From contig NZ_FOZE01000001.1 of assembly GCF_900113225.1 (NCBI RefSeq), forward strand, positions 1,860,001 through 1,924,000: a DNA stretch of 64,000 nucleotides, written 5' to 3'. Numbering within the stretch: position 1 is the first letter of the stretch; every line of letters begins with the position of its first letter. Below the pieces are notes generated by a model. It saw only the letters and a list, made by a program, of their open reading frames with translations, had not been told where the DNA came from and did not search any database. The stretch comes from Mitsuaria sp. PDC51 (GTDB lineage: Bacteria; Pseudomonadota; Gammaproteobacteria; Burkholderiales; Burkholderiaceae_C). Below, piece by piece: positions 58,939 through 64,000 of the stretch. The position numbers and the translations under genes are program-made.

Positions 58939-61650
58939 ATGCCCAGCGCCACCCGCCAGGACCCACTGTCCCGCTACCGCCAGAAGCGGGACTTCCGCAT
59001 CACGCCCGAGCCGGACGACGCACCGGACGAGGCGCCGGCCGCGCCGGCGCGTGCCGCCCGCGGCCGGCGAAGCGGCACCGCCCCGCGCCGCGCGACGCGA
59101 CCACAGGCGCTGTCCTTCGTCATCCAGAAGCACTGGGCCAGTCACCTGCATTACGACTTCCGGTTGGAACTCGACGGCGTGCTGCTGAGCTGGGCCGTGC
59201 CCAAGGGACCGTCCTACGACCCCAAGGAGCGCCGCATGGCGATCCATGTCGAGGACCATCCGCTGTCCTACGGCGGCTTCGAGGGCACCATCCCGCCGCG
59301 GCAGTACGGCGCCGGCGAGGTCATCGTCTGGGACAACGGCACCTGGGAGCCCGAGGGCGATCCGGCGCAGGGCCTGCGCGAAGGCAAGCTGGTCTTCCGC
59401 CTGCATGGACAGAAGCTGGCGGGGCTGTGGCAGCTGGTGCGGACCTCCCGCGATGCCGCCAAGCGCGAGCAATGGCTGCTGATCAAGAAGCACGACGGCC
59501 GCGAGCGCGCGCATGCGGACTACGACGTCACCCTCGCGCTGCCCGACAGCGTGATCCAGCATCCGCTGGGGCTGATCGAGGAGCGCGAGGCCGGTGAAGA
59601 GGACGCGGCCGCCGTCACCCCGGACCTGAGCCGCGCGCGCAAGGCGCGGTTGCCGGCCGAGTTGCCGCCGCAGCTCGCGACGCTGGTGAGCGCCACGCCG
59701 CCCGGCGAATGGATCGCCGAGGCCAAGTTCGACGGTTACCGCCTGATGGCGCGGGTCGACAAGGGCAAGGTGCGCCTGATCACCCGCGGCGGCAACGACT
59801 GGACCGATCGCCTGGGCACGCTGGCCGAGGCCGTCGCCGGCCTGGGGCTGGACAACGGCTGGCTCGACGGCGAGATCGTCGTGCTGCGCGACGACGGCGC
59901 CCCCGACTTCAACCTGCTGCAGAACGCGATCGGCCATCCGAAGCGCCGCGCGCAGGCGGACCTCGTCTACTTCCTCTTCGACGTGCCCTTCCTCAACGGC
60001 CACGACCTGCGCGAGGTGCCGCTGCGGGACCGCCGCGCGGTGCTGCGCGCGCTGATGGCCGAGCAGGAGGACGGGCCGTTGCGCTTCAGCGAGGACTTCG
60101 CGGTGCCGCCCGAGGAGATGCTGGCCGCGGCCTGCCAGATGCGGCTCGAGGGGCTGATCCTGAAGCGCCCCGACAGCAGTTACGTGTCCGCGCGCAGCGA
60201 CGCCTGGATCAAGCTGAAGTGCCAGCAGCGGCAGGAGTTCGTCGTCGTCGGCTTCACCGACCGGTCCGACGGCGCGAAGGCGCTCGGCAGCCTGCTGCTG
60301 GGCTACTACGAGGGCCGCGCGCTGCGGTATGCGGGGCGCGTGGGCACGGGCTGGTCGCTCAAGCTCGCCGGCGAGCTGCACGGGCAGTTGGCGGCGCTCG
60401 AGGTCAAGCAGCCGCATTTCGACGAGGCCACGATCGCCCGCAGCCATTGGGCCAAGCTCAGCGGCCGCAGCGGCGGCGTGGCCCGGTGGGTGAAACCGAC
60501 GGTGGTGGTCGAGGTCGCCTTCGCCGAGTGGACGCCGGACGGGCATGTCCGTCACGCCTCGTTCCAGGGCGTGCGCGTGGACAAGGCGCCGCGCGACGTG
60601 GGTCGCGAATCGGCGAAGCCCGCCGACGAGGTCAAGCCCGCGCCGGCGGCCAAGGGCGCGAAGGCGGGCAAGTCGGACGCGGCGAGCGCGGCCGGGAAGG
60701 CACCGAAGGCCGCGAAGGCGGAGAGCGCGGACAAGGCGGAGAAGCCGAGCCGATCGGCGCAGGCCGCCAAGCGCGCTTCCCCAACAGCGAAGGACCAGCG
60801 GTCGGCCGCCGCCGCGCCATCGGGCCAGCTGCGCATCACGCATCCGGACCGGGTGATCGATCCCTCCACCGGCCACACGAAGATCGAACTGGTCCGCTAC
60901 TACGAGAGCGTCATCGAATGGATGCAGCCGCATCTGGGCCGCCGGCCGGTGGCGATCGTGCGGGCGCCGGACGGCATCGAGGGCCAGCTGTTCTTCCAGA
61001 AGCATGTCGAGGGCGACGAGCTCATCGTGATCCCCGACGCCGCGGCGCTGATGCAGATGACGCAGATGAACGCGATCGAGTTCCACACCTGGAACGCGCA
61101 GGACGACCGGCTCGACCGCGCGGACCGGCTCATCGTCGACCTCGATCCCGGCGAGGGCGTGGCCTTCGGCGCGGTGGTGGAGGCGGCGCGCATCACCCGC
61201 GCGCTGCTCAAGGAACTGGGCCTGCTGAGCTGGCTCAAGACCAGCGGCGGCAAGGGGCTGCACGTGGTGGTGCCGCTCGACCGGCGCCACGACCACGCCA
61301 CGGTGAAGGCCTTCAGCCAGGCCGTCGTGCGTCACCTGGCCGAGACCTTCCCGAAGAAGTTCTCGGCCAAGAGCGGCCCGCGCAACCGCATCGGCAAGAT
61401 CTTTCCCGACTACCTGCGCAACGGGGAAGGGCAGACCACCGCCTGCGCCTTCTCGGCCCGCGCGCGGCCCGGCCTGGGCGTGTCGATGCCGATCGACTGG
61501 GACGAGCTGGGCGAGCTCAAGCGCGCCGACCACTGGACCATCGCCAATGCGCGCGACCGGCTCAGCTTCCAGAAGCAGGATCCCTGGCAGGACTACTGGG
61601 GCGCGCGGCAGACGCTGACACGCGGCCTCAAGCTGCTGGGACTGCCCTGA
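58939..61650 (+). CDS. ligD: Multifunctional DNA ligase D
   Basis: A 903-residue end-joining enzyme in the order phosphoesterase, ligase, polymerase, as in Pseudomonas LigD. Phosphoesterase (about 55-200): H65, H71, D73 and H107 keep the spacing of the Pseudomonas residues H42, H48, D50 and H84. Ligase: adenylated K263 in EAKFDGYRLM, then the OB fold to about 545. An Ala/Lys linker (about 555-630) leads to the primase-like polymerase (LRITHPDRVIDPSTG, catalytic DLDPGEG, KTSGGKGLHVVVPL). With Ku it repairs double-strand breaks, mainly outside replication. Its last 23 bases overlap the convergent kinase gene. Confidence 0.96.
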   Translation: MPSATRQDPLSRYRQKRDFRITPEPDDAPDEAPAAPARAARGRRSGTAPRRATRPQALSFVIQKHWASHLHYDFRLELDGVLLSWAVPKGPSYDPKERRMAIHVEDHPLSYGGFEGTIPPRQYGAGEVIVWDNGTWEPEGDPAQGLREGKLVFRLHGQKLAGLWQLVRTSRDAAKREQWLLIKKHDGRERAHADYDVTLALPDSVIQHPLGLIEEREAGEEDAAAVTPDLSRARKARLPAELPPQLATLVSATPPGEWIAEAKFDGYRLMARVDKGKVRLITRGGNDWTDRLGTLAEAVAGLGLDNGWLDGEIVVLRDDGAPDFNLLQNAIGHPKRRAQADLVYFLFDVPFLNGHDLREVPLRDRRAVLRALMAEQEDGPLRFSEDFAVPPEEMLAAACQMRLEGLILKRPDSSYVSARSDAWIKLKCQQRQEFVVVGFTDRSDGAKALGSLLLGYYEGRALRYAGRVGTGWSLKLAGELHGQLAALEVKQPHFDEATIARSHWAKLSGRSGGVARWVKPTVVVEVAFAEWTPDGHVRHASFQGVRVDKAPRDVGRESAKPADEVKPAPAAKGAKAGKSDAASAAGKAPKAAKAESADKAEKPSRSAQAAKRASPTAKDQRSAAAAPSGQLRITHPDRVIDPSTGHTKIELVRYYESVIEWMQPHLGRRPVAIVRAPDGIEGQLFFQKHVEGDELIVIPDAAALMQMTQMNAIEFHTWNAQDDRLDRADRLIVDLDPGEGVAFGAVVEAARITRALLKELGLLSWLKTSGGKGLHVVVPLDRRHDHATVKAFSQAVVRHLAETFPKKFSAKSGPRNRIGKIFPDYLRNGEGQTTACAFSARARPGLGVSMPIDWDELGELKRADHWTIANARDRLSFQKQDPWQDYWGARQTLTRGLKLLGLP

Positions 61651-64000
61651 GCGCCTTGGCGTCCATCAGCGGCAGGCGCAGCTCGAAGCGGGCGCCGGTG
61701 CCGCTGCCTTCGCTGTGCACGCCGACCTGGCCGCCATGCATGCCGATCAGCTGCTTGACCAGCGACAGGCCGATGCCCAGCCCGCCCTGCGAGCGATCGA
61801 GGGTGCGGTCGCCCTGGACGAACAGGTCGAACATGGTGAGCTGCAGGCTGGGCGGGATGCCGATGCCGTCGTCGCTGACGGTGATCAGCGCCTGGCCCGG
61901 GGCGCCGTCGCGGCCGCGCTCCTCGCGCAGCGAGAGCTCGATGCGGCCCAGCGGGTCGGTGTACTTGGCCGCGTTGGTCAGCAGGTTCGCCACGCACTGG
62001 ATCAAGCGGGCCTGGTCGCCCCAGACCCGCAGCGGCGGGCCGCCGAGCGTCACCGAGAACCGGTGCTGGCGCTCCCGCATCAGCGGCTCCACCGTCTCCA
62101 CCGCCTGGGCGATGACCTCCGGCAGCAGCACCGGCCCAAGCTGCAGTTCCACCCGGCCCTGGGTGATGCGCGACACGTCCAGCAGGTCGTCGACCAGCCG
62201 GGTCAGCGTTTCGACCTGCCGCCGGATGATGTCGACCATCTTGCGCGAGCGTTCGTCCGGCAGGCCCAGCCGGCTCAGCACGTCGCCGGCGCTGCGGATC
62301 GGCGCGATCGGGTTGCGCAGCTCATGGGCCAGCATCGCCAGGAACTGGTCCTTCTGGCGGTCCGCCGCCTCCAGCCGCCGCCGCGCCCTCAGGTGGGCGG
62401 AGATCTCGCGGTAGTAGCAGACGACGCCCGGCGCGCCGCTGGCCAGCGGGATGCGGCTGATCTGCCACTCGTAGGCCTCGGTCACGCCCAGGTCGCTGCG
62501 CTCCTGCACGAACTCCGGCGTGTGGTAGGGCTCGCCGGTCTCCAGGGTGCGCTGGAACAGCGCCAGGATCTGGTCGGCCAGCGGGTGGCCCCACTGGCGC
62601 TCGACCTGCGCATCGAAGCGCGAGCCGATCAGGTCCGGCGGATCGCCGAAGGTGGCGCGCGCGGTCGGATTGGCCTCGCGGATGCGCAGCGCGGTGCCGT
62701 CGTGCTCGACCAGGAAGACGCCCATCGGCGCGGCGTTGAGCAGGGTCTCGAACTGCGCCGTCCGCAGCCGGAAGGCCGCTTCCGCCGCCTGCCGCATCCG
62801 GCGCAGTTCCAGCAGCGCGCCCAGCCGCGCGAGCAACTCGCGGGCCGAGAAGGGTTTGATCATGTAGTCGTCGGCGCCGGCATCCAGGCCCTCGATGCGG
62901 GCGTCCTCGCCGGCCCGGGCCGACAGCAGCACCACCGGCACGCCGCCCAGCCGCGCGTCGCCGCGCAGCGCGGCCAGCAGCGCCAGGCCGTCGAGCTTCG
63001 GCATCATGACGTCGCTGAGGACCAGGTCCGGCGACTCGCGTCGCGCCGCCTCCAGCGCCTCCAGGCCGTCGGCCGCCAGTTCCACCGCGTAGCAGGGCGA
63101 CAGCAGGTCGCGCAGGTAGGCCCGCATGTCGGCGTTGTCGTCGGCCACGATCACCCGCGCGCCGAAGGTCGCCGCGAAACGTGGGTCGGCCGAGGCCCAA
63201 CCGCCCGCCTGGACGCGGCCCGGTTCGCCTTCGCCCACCGGCTCGGGCGCCGGGAGCCAGCGCAACGCCTCTTCCACGAAAGCGCGAGCGCCAGTCGTGG
63301 TGGCCGCGCCCGTGGTAATGGCGGTGGCAGCAGCGGCTGCAGTGGTGGCGGCATTGGCGGTGGCATTGGCGCCGGTCGTGGTGGCCGCCGCGGCGACGGG
63401 GAGCGGCGCCGATCCGCCCGCCCGCGCCGGCGATGCGGGCTGCCGGCCCAGCGGCAGCAGCACGCGGAACAGCGAGCCTTCGCCCTGCACGCTGGAGGCC
63501 TCGATCCGTCCGCCGTGCAGCTTGACCAGCTCCTGCACCAGCGCCAGGCCGATGCCGGAGCCCTCGTGGGTGCGGCCCTCGGCGCCGGCGACGCGATGGA
63601 AGCGCTCGAAGACCCGCGGCAATTCCTCCGCGGGAATGCCGGCGCCGGTGTCCGCGACCTCCAGCACCGCGAGCCGCGGGTCATGGCCCTGGCCGCGCAG
63701 GCGCACCGTGACCTGCCCGCGCAGGGTGAACTTGAAGGCGTTGGACAGCAGGTTCAGGACGATCTTTTCCCACATCTCGCGGTCGACCCAGGCCGCCTGG
63801 TCCAGCGGCGCGCAGTCGACCTCGAAGTCCAGGCCGGCGCGTTCCATGGCGGAGCGGAAGGTGCTCGCCAGGTCGCGCGTCAGCGCCGCCAGGTCGGTGG
63901 CCTCGAAGCGCGCCAGCGCGCGGCCGGCCTCGATCCGGGAGAAGTCCAGCAGCGTGTTCACCAGGCGTTGCAGGCGCGACGCGTTGCGCAGCACCAGGGC
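61628..64000 (-). CDS. Hybrid sensor histidine kinase (5' end beyond window)
   Basis: An open frame of some 790 codons that continues past the right edge. From the N-terminal side it has the end of a HisKA dimerisation helix (RLQRLVNTLLDFSRIEAGRA), a HATPase domain (NLLSNAFKFTLRGQ, ADTGAGIPAEELPRVFERF, GSGIGLALVQELV) and an Ala/Thr-rich linker. Then come a receiver domain (VIVADDNADMRAYLRDLLS, DLVLSDVMMPKLDGL with the phosphate-accepting Asp), a PAS-like region, and a second HisKA (FLAMLAHELRNPIAPIRS, with its His) and HATPase (DDGIGIPPSLQLTMFDLFVQ). Two kinase cores in one chain suggest a phosphorelay. The sensor part is not visible. Confidence 0.9.
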   Translation of the reverse strand, partial: ALVLRNASRLQRLVNTLLDFSRIEAGRALARFEATDLAALTRDLASTFRSAMERAGLDFEVDCAPLDQAAWVDREMWEKIVLNLLSNAFKFTLRGQVTVRLRGQGHDPRLAVLEVADTGAGIPAEELPRVFERFHRVAGAEGRTHEGSGIGLALVQELVKLHGGRIEASSVQGEGSLFRVLLPLGRQPASPARAGGSAPLPVAAAATTTGANATANAATTAAAAATAITTGAATTTGARAFVEEALRWLPAPEPVGEGEPGRVQAGGWASADPRFAATFGARVIVADDNADMRAYLRDLLSPCYAVELAADGLEALEAARRESPDLVLSDVMMPKLDGLALLAALRGDARLGGVPVVLLSARAGEDARIEGLDAGADDYMIKPFSARELLARLGALLELRRMRQAAEAAFRLRTAQFETLLNAAPMGVFLVEHDGTALRIREANPTARATFGDPPDLIGSRFDAQVERQWGHPLADQILALFQRTLETGEPYHTPEFVQERSDLGVTEAYEWQISRIPLASGAPGVVCYYREISAHLRARRRLEAADRQKDQFLAMLAHELRNPIAPIRSAGDVLSRLGLPDERSRKMVDIIRRQVETLTRLVDDLLDVSRITQGRVELQLGPVLLPEVIAQAVETVEPLMRERQHRFSVTLGGPPLRVWGDQARLIQCVANLLTNAAKYTDPLGRIELSLREERGRDGAPGQALITVSDDGIGIPPSLQLTMFDLFVQGDRTLDRSQGGLGIGLSLVKQLIGMHGGQVGVHSEGSGTGARFELRLPLMDAKALRAVPAA

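Noticed and set aside
57877-61533. Long minus-strand reading frame opposite ku and ligD
   Set aside because: Its translation is repetitive Arg/Ala/Gly/Leu with no motifs, while the plus strand encodes clear Ku and LigD domains.

Overview
The window is high-GC chromosomal DNA (about 70% in most gene bodies, by eye). It carries a typical betaproteobacterial gene order: leuC-leuD-leuB-asd-fimV-truA-trpF-trpB-trpA-accD-folC-SPOR-cvpA-purF-metZ-gltX. The set points to Burkholderiales, probably a Rubrivivax/Roseateles/Mitsuaria/Leptothrix-like member of the Comamonadaceae/Sphaerotilaceae group. That placement rests on recalled synteny and protein style, not on a search. No phage, insertion sequence or CRISPR array was seen.

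Region 1 (1-11 kb): after the tail of a diguanylate cyclase lies a compact stress and lipid-modification cluster. An ECF sigma factor and a ChrR-type zinc/cupin anti-sigma factor are flanked by two operons on the other strand. One operon is CFA-family methyltransferase / DUF1295 / DUF6134 / DUF2177. The other is FAD amine oxidase / DUF1365 / second CFA-type methyltransferase. I found the same bipartite promoter (nGATCC, 18-base spacer, TA[CT][AC]AG) in front of both operons and of the sigma gene. This makes a self-contained regulon like the singlet-oxygen RpoE-ChrR response of Rhodobacter. Small proteins of unknown function follow.

Region 2 (11-17 kb): a large FAD-dependent oxidoreductase, then two exported proteins on the minus strand: a zinc phospholipase C/S1-P1-like protein and an AA10 lytic polysaccharide monooxygenase with a chitin-binding module. 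Region 3 (17-37.5 kb) is the housekeeping block: leucine, aspartate-family, tryptophan, fatty acid, folate, purine and methionine synthesis, FimV, TruA, a SPOR protein, CvpA and GltX. Region 4 (37.5-38.6 kb) holds a tandemly duplicated tRNA-Ala/Glu/Asp block with a promoter and a terminator.

Region 5 (38.6-42 kb) has lexA with an SOS box shared with a divergent asparaginase, then ohrR-ohr with a perfect palindromic operator. Region 6 (42-51 kb, minus strand) is a long, tightly spaced run: queF, a SET-domain methyltransferase, dapC, dapD, pilU, dapE, prmB and an ABC-F ATPase. Three of the junctions overlap.

Region 7 (51-64 kb): smc and zipA are followed not by ligA, as I would expect, but by a lower-GC toxin-antitoxin pair (a divergent antitoxin plus a RES-domain toxin). 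Then come a phosphoribosyltransferase, a Ku-LigD non-homologous end-joining pair, and a hybrid histidine kinase that runs off the right edge. The most novel-looking items are the self-contained ECF regulon with its lipid-modifying enzymes, and the RES module with its unusual antitoxin and a candidate operator.
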